Source: Pseudomonadota bacterium (GTDB lineage Bacteria > Pseudomonadota > Alphaproteobacteria > Paracaedibacterales > CAITNM01). Taken from it: DNA of 30,612 nt. The position numbers were made by a program, and so were the translations under genes. The notes beneath the pieces were generated by a model. That model saw nothing but the letters and a program-made list of their open reading frames with translations, was not told the origin of the DNA and ran no database searches. Position 1 is the first letter of the stretch. Each line of letters starts with the position of its first letter. Location: positions 1 through 30,612 of the forward strand of contig JAPLON010000098.1 in assembly GCA_026400695.1 (NCBI GenBank). Reading direction: 5' to 3'. Shown piece by piece: positions 1 to 7,382 of the stretch.

Positions 1-827
1 TGAACAAATATCTTAATGGCAACCATCCTATATTTATTGTCATAGATACCCCATAAAATCGCAACATATGAAACAGCTAATACCGCCAATAATCTATGAA
101 TAAACTGTACCAGTGCTTCGTTATTAATGAAATTAAGCCAAATAGGAGTATAGAAATTCCACTCACCAGGCACCCAATCCCCCCCCATCAGCGGGAATGT
201 ATTATAGATTAACCCGGCCTTTAGTCCTGCGACAAAAGCCCCATAAACTATAGTTAAGGCAATTATCGTCAGTAATATTGCATCTTTTACTAGTAATTTA
301 CTAAATTTTTTTCCTTGGAATCTCCATAAAGAACCAGCAAGTATGCTTAAAATAAGTAGCGTCATAACCAAATGAGTGCACAAACGAATATGACTTACCG
401 CAGGATCGGCTTTTAAACCGCTTTTAACCATCCACCAACCTATTGCTCCTTGAATACCCCCAAGAGCAAAAACTCCCGCAATGCGCCACCGCAACCAAGT
501 TGGTATACTTTTAAACAAAAATAATAATGGCAAAAATGCTAAAACACCAACAAACCGGCCCAACAAACGATGGCTGTATTCCCACCAATAAATTTGCTTA
601 AATTCATTCAGCTCCATGCCTTTATTAATTTTTTGGTATTCAGGAGTTTGTTTGTAAAGCGAAAACTCATCATTCCATGTTTGAGTCGTTAACGGTGGCA
701 GCACAGTCAACGGTTTCCACTGCACCATAGATAAACCAGAATGAGTTAAGCGTGTTGCACCACCCACAATAACCATAAGCATAACGGCTAAAATCAAAGA
801 TTTTAGCCATATTGAAACGTAGTTCAT
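1..827 (-). CDS. ctaA: Heme A synthase CtaA/Cox15 (3' end cut by window edge)
   Basis: Inner-membrane enzyme that oxidises the C8 methyl of heme O to give heme A for cytochrome aa3 oxidase. The first 275 codons are visible. They carry the Cox15 signatures in order: GGATRLTHSGLSMVQWKP near residues 22-39, a WWEYSHR block with His86, GGIQGAIGWWMVKSGL at 123-138, His152 in RLCTHL, GAFVAGLKAG then NTFPLM at 196-214, and QFIHR with His244. The histidines are the expected heme ligands; a fourth would lie beyond the edge. Several hydrophobic helices alternate with these motifs. The ATG at 827 gives a standard N-terminus. The length of the periplasmic loop (NEFxxIYWWEYSHR) fits the alphaproteobacterial/mitochondrial type. 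The identification is secure; only the C-terminus is missing. Confidence 0.96.
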   Translation of the reverse strand, partial: MNYVSIWLKSLILAVMLMVIVGGATRLTHSGLSMVQWKPLTVLPPLTTQTWNDEFSLYKQTPEYQKINKGMELNEFKQIYWWEYSHRLLGRFVGVLAFLPLLFLFKSIPTWLRWRIAGVFALGGIQGAIGWWMVKSGLKADPAVSHIRLCTHLVMTLLILSILAGSLWRFQGKKFSKLLVKDAILLTIIALTIVYGAFVAGLKAGLIYNTFPLMGGDWVPGEWNFYTPIWLNFINNEALVQFIHRLLAVLAVSYVAILWGIYDNKYRMVAIKIFV

Positions 828-833
828 AAAAGT

Positions 834-855
834 ATCTTAAGATTTTTCTTAAGAT
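834..855. repeat. Perfect 8-bp inverted repeat before ctaA
   Basis: ATCTTAAG (834-841) and CTTAAGAT (848-855) are separated by six bases, just upstream of the ctaA ATG and downstream of the lipase gene. It could be an operator or a weak hairpin terminator for the lipase transcript, but there is no long T tract. The ten-mer TATCTTAAGA recurs at 7026-7035, upstream of the deacetylase gene, which may be chance in AT-rich DNA. Confidence 0.4.
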
Positions 856-891
856 TAGTTAGGTAAGCTGATTTGGGCAAGATGGTTTTTA

Positions 892-2391
892 CTATTGGTC
901 AGCTTCCCTTTTACCATCAACAACAGAATTCCTTATTGCAATTTGCATGTTAACATTCTCCTTACGACTCAGAGCTACCTTTTTTAGCATTTCTGCTTCT
1001 TCGGTTTCTAGGCCCTTATCCACTTCATGGTTGCTGCTAGTAGCAACCGATCCGCTCGAGAAATCTGTTCCTGTATCTGTATGAGCATTTGTAAGAGTTT
1101 TTACAATTCCCTTCATGCTATGGTGTATGTTAATTGCAGCTGCACTGCGATCTCTTTGATAATCAGCATGAATTGGTGTTGGCAAAAAACACAAATTTCC
1201 CAAGCTTCCAGCATTATGACCAATTCTTGCAACAATATCGTGCTCATGGGAATACACAACTGTTTGAGCTAGTGCATCTTTTAACGCTTTTGGATCACTG
1301 AAAAAGCTTTGCAATGAAGCAGGTGCCCCCATATCATGAAGAGTTGGGTACGTACCACCAAAGCCATTAGGGCGAGCAAAAGTCGTGGATGAATATCCTT
1401 GTATACGGCCACCTCTACCATTTTGAGTTACCATTATAAAAGAACCAGTTCCTAAGTGAGCACCCAAAGAATGTCCTGTAGTTTGAATCACAGCACCATC
1501 TACTGGTAGCTCAGAAGAATTAAGTACAGATCTAGTAAAGGCATTCACTTCTGCAAGGTATGCTGCATAAGGGTGGTTGCTTTGTCGTGAAATATCAAAA
1601 ATCAGTTGTCGTTGTGAAGCTACAGTAGAATCTGTCCAACGCACGAATGAATCCTTAACTGTTCCACCCACTGTTCTACCAAAATGCGTTAGAGCGTTTA
1701 CTGGTGGCGCAGCCAATGCCGTCAATGAAGTGCCAACTGCACCAACACCCACCCAAAATGGAGAAGTCCAAGCAGCAAGGCCAGTTAAGACCACCCCACC
1801 AGCTGAAGATGGTTTGTGGTTATTTACAAGCTCGATAGCACTTGATGCAGTATCTTTCACCGCATTTACCCCATTAGCAAGACCTGTAGCAGCTGAATAT
1901 ACAGGTGCCACGAATGATGCACCTTTGCTAAGAAATTTTCCTAAAATCGACCCTAAATCGCTTCCAAAGACTCCCGAAAGAGCTTCTACTTGTGTAATAC
2001 CATGATACGTTAAAGCAGGGTTAAAACCATTTAAAAGGTGTTCTACTATAGGATCTTTTGTTAGGTAAGATTGCGCGTAACCAATACCTAGATTTGCCAT
2101 CCAATCTTGCGGACAGCTTGTACCACGGTAGGCTATTATGACTTGATTACCTTTGCTTAAGGCAACAGCTTGTATATTACTATTAGCATCAGCTTTTTGA
2201 AATTTAATAATTTGCCAACCAGCAATGGTGTGCAATGTATCACTTTCAGAAGTTATGTTGTAAACAGCATTTGCAGCATGTGCTGCAGCAATTGCATTTT
2301 CATCAATCGTAGGCTCGTTAGAAGATGATGATCCATGTAAAATACCGACTATTGAAACAATAGCTGCATTCATTAAAAATTTCTTGTTCAT
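892..2391 (-). CDS. Exported class 3 lipase-like alpha/beta hydrolase with hydrophobic insertion
   Basis: Predicted secreted lipase or phospholipase. The N-terminus (MNKKFLMNAAIVSIVGILHG) is a signal peptide. Residues 84-100 read VIIAYRGTSCPQDWMANLG, matching the class 3 block with the RGT oxyanion-hole region and the DW segment. The nucleophile elbow is GHSLG at 306-310 (Ser308). Asp385 (SHEHDIVARIG) and His423 or His424 are plausible remaining triad members. Between the YHG segment at 129 and about residue 245 there is an Ala/Gly-rich hydrophobic stretch that typical class 3 lipases do not need there; it could insert in membranes. The C-terminal 70 residues are polar. The gene is alone on its strand with its own promoter candidate at 2425-2453. 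Family placement is firm; substrate and destination are inferred. Confidence 0.82.
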   Translation of the reverse strand: MNKKFLMNAAIVSIVGILHGSSSSNEPTIDENAIAAAHAANAVYNITSESDTLHTIAGWQIIKFQKADANSNIQAVALSKGNQVIIAYRGTSCPQDWMANLGIGYAQSYLTKDPIVEHLLNGFNPALTYHGITQVEALSGVFGSDLGSILGKFLSKGASFVAPVYSAATGLANGVNAVKDTASSAIELVNNHKPSSAGGVVLTGLAAWTSPFWVGVGAVGTSLTALAAPPVNALTHFGRTVGGTVKDSFVRWTDSTVASQRQLIFDISRQSNHPYAAYLAEVNAFTRSVLNSSELPVDGAVIQTTGHSLGAHLGTGSFIMVTQNGRGGRIQGYSSTTFARPNGFGGTYPTLHDMGAPASLQSFFSDPKALKDALAQTVVYSHEHDIVARIGHNAGSLGNLCFLPTPIHADYQRDRSAAAINIHHSMKGIVKTLTNAHTDTGTDFSSGSVATSSNHEVDKGLETEEAEMLKKVALSRKENVNMQIAIRNSVVDGKREADQ

Positions 2392-2424
2392 AAAGATAAA
2401 AACCAGTTAGACACCCATGATACG

Positions 2425-2453
2425 TATATAATATTTATCACACAAAAAGACAA
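2425..2453 (-). promoter_or_regulatory. Candidate sigma70-type promoter of the lipase gene
   Basis: Read on the minus strand: -35 TTGTCT (2453-2448), a 17-base spacer and -10 TATATA (2430-2425), about 35 bases upstream of the lipase start. Seen by eye only; AT-rich DNA produces such matches by chance. Confidence 0.4.
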
Positions 2454-2549
2454 GTAGGAATATAATTAAATGATAAAAAAAGCTACTTCATATGTCTTGT
2501 TTTTTATTTTCAGCACTGTCCTGGTTTCTTTGTGATATATAGATATAGC

Positions 2550-2990
2550 CTAACAAACAGAAACATCATCATCTGACAGTTCATCAGGATCCTTGCCGCC
2601 AAGTTCTATAAGCCTAATTTTGAGCATATTCCCTGTCACAGTAGGCTCATGAAAATAATTGCTAGTAATGTAGTAACCCGCACTAACGTAACCAAGACTG
2701 CACAAAGGGTGCTTTAGCAAAATTGGAAGCACATTGGTTGACTCATCCCAAACAGCCTCAATTAAAGCAACTCCTATTCCTTTTTCTGTGATTTTAGATG
2801 TATTTTTAGAATTATCTAGCAGATCGCTAAGCATAGAAGTGCTATCCCAAAATGCTGCTTCAACTAACTTATTGTTAAATTTTTGAGTTTTACCATCATC
2901 AGAAAGCTCTAGTAATTTTTTTTGGTTATCACAGGAAAAACTTAAATGTGATGTAAAAAGAAAAAATAAGAAAATTTTAAAAACCTTCAT
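2550..2990 (-). CDS. Small exported protein with ankyrin-like helical repeats
   Basis: Function unknown. A strongly hydrophobic signal peptide (KVFKIFLFFLFTSHLSFSC) is followed by a polar body of about 125 residues. Two segments, LVEAAFWDSTSMLSDLLDNS and ALIEAVWDESTNVLPILLKH, have the same helix-turn-helix pattern with conserved A, W and D positions and look like ankyrin-type repeats. A Cys after the h-region could be lipidated, but the preceding residues (SFS) are not a good lipobox. I chose the ATG at 2990 because GGGGC lies just upstream; an ATG at 3005 would add five residues. It stands alone between the lipase and the rplI terminator. The reading as a real exported gene is fair; the repeat call is tentative. 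Confidence 0.6.
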   Translation of the reverse strand: MKVFKIFLFFLFTSHLSFSCDNQKKLLELSDDGKTQKFNNKLVEAAFWDSTSMLSDLLDNSKNTSKITEKGIGVALIEAVWDESTNVLPILLKHPLCSLGYVSAGYYITSNYFHEPTVTGNMLKIRLIELGGKDPDELSDDDVSVC

Positions 2991-3035
2991 TACAAGCCCC
3001 ATCATAAAACATCAGACAGTATCAGTGTACCGATT

Positions 3036-3060
3036 TTATATTAATAAACAATTAATATAA
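3036..3060. repeat. 9-bp inverted repeat upstream of the small exported gene
   Basis: TTATATTAA (3036-3044) and TTAATATAA (3052-3060) flank a 7-base spacer, about 45 to 70 bases upstream of the start at 2990. The position suits an operator or promoter-overlapping site. The AT-only composition makes chance occurrence possible. Confidence 0.3.
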
Positions 3061-3130
3061 AGTAACTTCATGTATTTTTGTTTTATAGAATAGAGATTGT
3101 TGGCAATAAATAGTGGCTTGATGGGGGTTA

Positions 3131-3166
3131 CTCAAACAAAAACAGCCCTGAATGAAATCAGGGCTG
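3131..3166 (-). terminator. Intrinsic terminator of the rpsF-rpsR-rplI operon
   Basis: A perfect 9-bp stem, CAGCCCTGA (3143-3151) with TCAGGGCTG (3158-3166), and a 6-base loop. On the minus strand the stem is followed by TTTTTGTTTG. It lies about 20 bases past the rplI stop codon. Confidence 0.88.
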
Positions 3167-3188
3167 CTAAAAACATACCTAAGACTAA

Positions 3189-3701
3189 TTAACTGTCTTG
3201 AGTCTCTTCAGTTGATTTCTTAGCCTTTAAAGAAGCTTCTTCTTCTGATTGCGCCACGATAACGCTAACAGCAGCCTGTACTTCAGGATGTAGAGAGATA
3301 TGCACTGTGTGTACCCCAAGAGTTTTAATTGGAGAAGCAATAACAACCTGTGATTTATCAACCGTAATACCACCAATGGTCAAACCTTCAGAAATATCAC
3401 GGCTTCTTACAGACCCGTACAACTGACCAACTTCGCTAGCTTGGCGAATTAAGACTACTTGTGCACCGTCCATTGATTTTGCAACAAATTCAGCTTCTTG
3501 ACGAAGCTTCAAATTGGTAGCCTCTAGCTGAGCACGATGCTGATCAAATTGTGCTAAATTTCCCTTAGTAGCACGTTGTGCTTTTTTTAGCGGTAATAAA
3601 AAATTACGCGCATAACCTGAAGCAACAGAAACAACCTGCCCCATTTGCCCCAATTTTTCGACGCGCTCCATTAAAATTACCTGCATTTTACGCTTTAACA
3701 T
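3189..3701 (-). CDS. rplI: 50S ribosomal protein L9
   Basis: L9 binds 23S rRNA and is the elongated two-domain protein at the base of the L1 stalk. The N-terminal domain is clear: MQVILMERVEKLGQMGQVVS, then SGYARNFLLPLKKA, followed by the long connecting helix and a C-terminal domain ending near residue 150 (VHTVHISLHPEVQAAVSVIV). A charged tail (SEEEASLKAKKSTEETQDS) makes it longer than the roughly 150-residue norm. The start at 3701 adds MLKRK before the canonical MQVIL. I keep it because AGGAG lies eight bases upstream, while the internal ATG has no clear site. Last gene of the operon, ten bases after the DUF2232 gene and just before a strong terminator. Confidence 0.96.
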   Translation of the reverse strand: MLKRKMQVILMERVEKLGQMGQVVSVASGYARNFLLPLKKAQRATKGNLAQFDQHRAQLEATNLKLRQEAEFVAKSMDGAQVVLIRQASEVGQLYGSVRSRDISEGLTIGGITVDKSQVVIASPIKTLGVHTVHISLHPEVQAAVSVIVAQSEEEASLKAKKSTEETQDS

Positions 3702-3711
3702 TGACCTGCTC

Positions 3712-4617
3712 CTAATTTAATTTAGATAAATATTTTTGCTTGAGTCCATACCATGGCTCTACAAGCCCTAACAGTACTACAAAAATCATAGGCCAGACAA
3801 GCATAAATGTAATAACTAAAGAGATTCTTACTGCAATCGCTGGATACTTATAGGCCCTAGCTATTATTTGAGCCGTTTCCAAACCATCTATAAATAGTGG
3901 AAAGGCACTAACTCCCAAAAGGACACGGGAAAAAACTGCTAAAAACAATGAATCTATTAGTAGACTATTCAAAAGCACAAGCCACATGGACCCCACTAAA
4001 GCAATATCCCAAATAGGTTTGAGGTTTATGTTTTGCTTAATTTTGGGTTTGTGTTTTGCCAGATTTGTTCTTAATGCAATGCCATAGGCAGTTTGAAAGT
4101 TCACCCAAATCATTAATAACCACAAAAACACCACACCCCCTGGCAAAATTTCCATTACACTATTGGGTGCTTGAACCTGCATTAATTTTGTAGCCTCATC
4201 AAAACTTTTCTGCAAATTTTCTAACCAAGCAATATCAAAAAATTTTAAAGCACAAAAACTAACCACAACAAAATACAAAAAATGACTTGTAAAAAGGTGC
4301 AGGATATCAGCCAATGAATTTACGTAAATCCCTTTTACCTTGAGCAAGTGCCATCTCAAAATGACAAGAACTGGAACAAACAATATTAGCAGAGCTATAG
4401 CCTGGGACACCCCTAGCATAATAAGTGTCCATGCTAACGGAATAGCCATCGCAAATCCGCATGCCCTAATACCTAAACAAATACCAACATAAAAAAGAGG
4501 CGCTAAAGAAAAAAACTTAGCAAGAATACCTGGTATAGGCCACATGAATATTAAAAAAGAAAAGGCAGCACATAAAGAGCCGCCTTGAATAATTAACCTA
4601 AGATCGTTCTTAGCCAT
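3712..4617 (-). CDS. DUF2232/YybS-like polytopic membrane protein
   Basis: An integral membrane protein with about eight hydrophobic helices spread over 301 residues. Its position between rpsR and rplI, its size and its helix pattern match the DUF2232 (YybS-like) proteins that occupy this slot in many alphaproteobacteria. The molecular function of that family is not established. It overlaps the end of rpsR by eight bases, so translation is probably coupled, and it precedes rplI by ten bases. Residues 160-190 form an amphipathic stretch with WLLMIWVNFQTAYG. No catalytic motif is visible. The family call rests more on context and topology than on a signature motif. Confidence 0.75.
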   Translation of the reverse strand: MAKNDLRLIIQGGSLCAAFSFLIFMWPIPGILAKFFSLAPLFYVGICLGIRACGFAMAIPLAWTLIMLGVSQAIALLILFVPVLVILRWHLLKVKGIYVNSLADILHLFTSHFLYFVVVSFCALKFFDIAWLENLQKSFDEATKLMQVQAPNSVMEILPGGVVFLWLLMIWVNFQTAYGIALRTNLAKHKPKIKQNINLKPIWDIALVGSMWLVLLNSLLIDSLFLAVFSRVLLGVSAFPLFIDGLETAQIIARAYKYPAIAVRISLVITFMLVWPMIFVVLLGLVEPWYGLKQKYLSKLN

Positions 4618-4873
4618 TAACGTATGGCATTAAAGCCAAGAAACGCGCTCTGCGAATCGCAACTGCTAATTCACGTTGCTTCTTAATTGAAACAGCTGTG
4701 ATCCGGCTTGGCATCATTTTGCCGCGCTCAGAAACAAACTTAGCAAGTACGCGCGTGTCTTTGTAATCAATTTTCATCGCGTTTGTGCCTGTAAAAGGGC
4801 AACTTTTACGACGACGGAAGAATTGCTTACGTACACTTGGTTTTAGATTTTCATCTTCATTATAATCTGACAT
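4610..4873 (-). CDS. rpsR: 30S ribosomal protein S18
   Basis: S18 binds the platform of the small subunit together with S6. The 87-residue protein has the diagnostic RRKSCPFTG, then IDYKDTRVLAKFVSERGKMMPSRI, then KKQRELAVAIRRARFLALMPYV. The first 18 residues (SDYNEDENLKPSVRKQFFRR) are a lineage-variable extension. GAGGA six bases upstream supports the ATG at 4873. Second gene of the rpsF operon, 15 bases after rpsF and overlapping the next gene by eight bases. Confidence 0.97.
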   Translation of the reverse strand: MSDYNEDENLKPSVRKQFFRRRKSCPFTGTNAMKIDYKDTRVLAKFVSERGKMMPSRITAVSIKKQRELAVAIRRARFLALMPYVNG

Positions 4874-4888
4874 GGTATCCTCGTTTTC

Positions 4889-5305
4889 TTAAACTACTGG
4901 TTCTGCGGTAACTTCAGTGTCAACCACTTCTGCTACGACTACTTCACGTACAACCTCTTCACGAACATCATCCCTGAAACCGCGATTTTGCATAAGTGCC
5001 GAAGGAGCATTATCAAGCTGCTCAAGACGTACACTTAAGTAACGTAAAACATCTTCGTTAATTTTCATTTGGCGTTCAATTTCTTGAATACCTTCTGACT
5101 TAACCGCAATATTCATAAGAACGTAATGACCTTTACGATTTTTTTTAATTTTGTAAGCAAGATTGCGAAGACCGCAAAACTCAGTTTTAATAACTTCACC
5201 ACCATATTCTTTAATGACTGAAGTGTATTGTTTTGCCAAAGACTCTACTTGGTTAGCAGTAATATCTTGGCGCGCAATGAAAATTGTCTCATAGAAACGC
5301 TGCAT
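4889..5305 (-). CDS. rpsF: 30S ribosomal protein S6
   Basis: S6 is the S18 partner on the small-subunit platform. The protein starts MQRFYETIFIARQDI and continues with YGGEVIKTEFCGLRNLAYKIKKNRKGHYVLMNI and EDVLRYLSVRLEQL, a complete S6 fold of about 100 residues. The tail is an unusual acidic and valine-rich extension (VREEVVREVVVAEVV and on). The reading frame opens earlier, at 5359, but I set the start at 5305 because a perfect AAGGAG lies nine bases upstream and the S6 fold begins there. First gene of the operon; promoter candidate at 5394-5422. Confidence 0.97.
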   Translation of the reverse strand: MQRFYETIFIARQDITANQVESLAKQYTSVIKEYGGEVIKTEFCGLRNLAYKIKKNRKGHYVLMNIAVKSEGIQEIERQMKINEDVLRYLSVRLEQLDNAPSALMQNRGFRDDVREEVVREVVVAEVVDTEVTAEPVV

Positions 5306-5393
5306 ATTAATTTTCTCCTTATGGATGGATACTTTAAACAAGCACCAGCTGCCTAACACTTAGGAAGCAAGGGATTTTACTTGTAATGTTTGA

Positions 5394-5422
5394 TTTATAG
5401 TTGCTAATAGGGTTAAATGCAA
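5394..5422 (-). promoter_or_regulatory. Candidate promoter of the rpsF operon
   Basis: On the minus strand: -35 TTGCAT (5422-5417), 17-base spacer, -10 TATAAA (5399-5394). The predicted leader before rpsF is about 80 bases and contains a short hairpin, CCTAA/TTAGG, around 5355. I could not recognise the S6:S18 autoregulatory motif in it with any confidence. Confidence 0.5.
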
Positions 5423-5478
5423 GGGAAAATTATAAATTGTAAGGTACATAACCAATTAGGTGATGAATAAATTACTCA

Positions 5479-6234
5479 TTATTTTGAGTTGATCTCTAAC
5501 TCATACAACTTTGCCTCTTTTAAAAAGGCATAAAAGCCGATACTCATACTATGAATGAACCCACTTCTTCCGTTTAAAAATAAGCGTTTTAAAAAGTAAG
5601 CACGAAAAAATGCCCAGAAAAAATTTAAAATTAACCTAGCAAGGCTTGAAGATTTGCCTTTAGAAAATTTGTCCATAGCAGCAAGACTTGAATACACATT
5701 ATTTTTGGAAATCATTGTTTCAACCGAGGTTAAACCATAATGGTAAATAACCCCTTTTACGGACTTAAGCCTACCTGATACTGTGATCGATTCATGCACA
5801 GAAACCCCAAGATTGTATTCCCCGTACTTGCGCTTAAATACACGAATTTTATCAGCACTCTTTGAGAATTTGTGGGCTAATTTTCCCAAGAACACTTCCA
5901 CCAAAGAACATAATAGAGCGTCACAATCATCCACATTTATGGCTTTTACAATATCTTCTTTAAGATCATCCGATAAAACCTCATCTGCATCTAAATTAAC
6001 CACCCAATCAAATGTGCACTTTTGCAAAGCATAATCTTTTTGTGCAGCATACCCCAACCAAGGCTGGTGATGAATTTTTACATTTGAGTAACTTTTGGCA
6101 ATAGCTAAAGTTTGGTCAGCACTGCCACTATCAACCAAAATCACTTCTGCAAAATCCTGCACTGAATCAAGTAATCTTTGAATATGCATAGCTTCATTAC
6201 AGCAAATCACGTAAACACTGGCATTAATTGTCAT
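5479..6234 (-). CDS. Family 2 glycosyltransferase, WaaE/KdtX-like
   Basis: Inverting GT-A glycosyltransferase that probably adds a sugar to the lipopolysaccharide core or another envelope glycan from a nucleotide sugar. The N-terminus shows the GT2 nucleotide-binding strand (ASVYVICCNEAMHIQRLLDS), VILVDSGSADQT, and the metal-binding NLDADE. GYAAQKDYAL and KIRVFKRKYGEYN followed by VHE are characteristic of the WaaE/KdtX group. Basic and aromatic residues (FWAFFRAYFLKRLF) near 205-220 suggest membrane association. The ATG overlaps the deacetylase stop by four bases (ATGA), so the two are translationally coupled. A weak hairpin (ACTCA/TGAGT, 5474-5489) straddles the stop. The acceptor sugar cannot be deduced. 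Confidence 0.85.
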   Translation of the reverse strand: MTINASVYVICCNEAMHIQRLLDSVQDFAEVILVDSGSADQTLAIAKSYSNVKIHHQPWLGYAAQKDYALQKCTFDWVVNLDADEVLSDDLKEDIVKAINVDDCDALLCSLVEVFLGKLAHKFSKSADKIRVFKRKYGEYNLGVSVHESITVSGRLKSVKGVIYHYGLTSVETMISKNNVYSSLAAMDKFSKGKSSSLARLILNFFWAFFRAYFLKRLFLNGRSGFIHSMSIGFYAFLKEAKLYELEINSK

Positions 6235-6974
6235 AATTTAAATCGTCCTCGAGTAATCAGTAGGTAAAATTGTGTGCTATCCATTACACCATTAACGCTG
6301 AGTCTTGGCAAAGCAAACGGATTAGAATCACTAAATGCTACAATTTGCTTTTTAGTAGTAACCGCTGTTGAAAATCCTGCATTTTCTGCCATTTTCATGT
6401 GACGCTGTTCATAACGACCATAAGGGTATGCGAATGATAAACAAGGAACGCCTGTAATACTTTCCACAGCTTGCTTGGATTTAACTATTTCTTCAGTAGC
6501 GTTCGTATCATCTACTTTAGTTAAATTAATGTGATTCATGGTATGTGCGCCAAATTCTATTAATCCACTATCATGCATTTCTTTAATTTGATCATTGCTC
6601 AATGTGGTAATGCCTTTAATATTACCAGTCAAATAAATAGTTGCTGGCACGTTATATTTTTTTAAGATGGGGAAAAGATCGGTATAATTACTAGCAAAAC
6701 CATCATCAAAGGTTAGCACTACGTGTTTTTTTGATGGAGTAAATTTGGGTAATTGAGATATTTTTAAAAATGCATAGTTCTTAGAAATTAAATACTTAAT
6801 CTGTTTTTTTAAAGTTTCTGGTTTTATGTTCATGCCGCTAGAGGGCTCATCAGGAGACGTATTGTGATACATTAAAATCCTTGGCCACAAAGGATTTTTA
6901 CGAGGCCTCCAAAGATTATAGTGACAAAGCAATACAACAATAGCGATAGCACAAAAAACACCGATATAAATCAT
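6231..6974 (-). CDS. Membrane-anchored polysaccharide deacetylase (NodB domain)
   Basis: Carbohydrate esterase family 4-type deacetylase expected to remove N-acetyl groups from a cell-envelope glycan on the periplasmic side. A single N-terminal hydrophobic helix (MIYIGVFCAIAIVVLLCHYN) is a signal anchor. The NodB motifs follow: PRILMYHNTS, VVLTFDDGF (motif 1, metal-binding Asp pair), the histidine pair in FGAHTMNH (motif 2) and SFAYPYGRY (motif 3). Overlap with the glycosyltransferase gene suggests a two-gene glycan-modification operon. The frame extends upstream to a TTG at 7010 and an ATG at 6998. I prefer the ATG at 6974, which has GGTAG just upstream and gives a clean anchor, but this is not certain. 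Confidence 0.87.
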   Translation of the reverse strand: MIYIGVFCAIAIVVLLCHYNLWRPRKNPLWPRILMYHNTSPDEPSSGMNIKPETLKKQIKYLISKNYAFLKISQLPKFTPSKKHVVLTFDDGFASNYTDLFPILKKYNVPATIYLTGNIKGITTLSNDQIKEMHDSGLIEFGAHTMNHINLTKVDDTNATEEIVKSKQAVESITGVPCLSFAYPYGRYEQRHMKMAENAGFSTAVTTKKQIVAFSDSNPFALPRLSVNGVMDSTQFYLLITRGRFKL

Positions 6975-7010
6975 AAAACTACCATTTAGATAGAACATTG
7001 CTATCAACAA

Positions 7011-7318
7011 ATTAGCAGATTGATCTATCTTAAGAAATAGTTATTTACAGGAAATTTGTTAAACAACTATTCATTTAAGTGCATATATAAAATTTTAGGT
7101 ATGCGCTTAGTAATTAACACAGTTAAATTAATCTTTTAACAATGGCGCCCCTTAAGTGCTTTAACAACAGCATCAAACCCATTTTTGTTATCCTATCCTT
7201 CTTAATATTAAATATTGCAAGAACTTGGAAAACGTTGGGTAGTTATTTTTACGGTAATTAGTAATGTTTGAGTACGCACATTTACTTAAGGATATTGCTT
7301 TTAACACTCTTAAAAACA
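7011..7318. other. Intergenic region between divergent deacetylase and purC-like genes
   Basis: AT-rich spacer. It holds the promoter region of the deacetylase operon (a weak TTGTTT, 17 bases, TAACTA match on the minus strand) and a 39-codon frame at 7142-7261 on the plus strand (MAPLKCFNNSIKPIFVILSF and on) without a ribosome binding site, which I do not call a gene. No RNA gene or repeat was recognised. Confidence 0.5.
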
Positions 7319-7347
7319 TTGTAAATGTCTATAGGGATTGCTATATA
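7319..7347 (+). promoter_or_regulatory. Candidate promoter of the purC-bolA-grxD-rlmE operon
   Basis: -35 TTGTAA (7319-7324), 17-base spacer, -10 TATATA (7342-7347), about 35 bases upstream of the first start codon. This is the only well-spaced pair found close to the operon. Confidence 0.5.
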
Positions 7348-7382
7348 TGTGCTAAGAGTTTGTTGATTGCAACGAGGTATAG

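Noticed and set aside
1577..2005. 142-codon plus-strand frame
   Set aside because: Antisense to the lipase gene; its Ala/Pro-rich content mirrors the lipase insertion.
7142..7261. 39-codon frame with a hydrophobic stretch
   Set aside because: No ribosome binding site, no conserved pattern, and such frames are common in AT-rich spacers.
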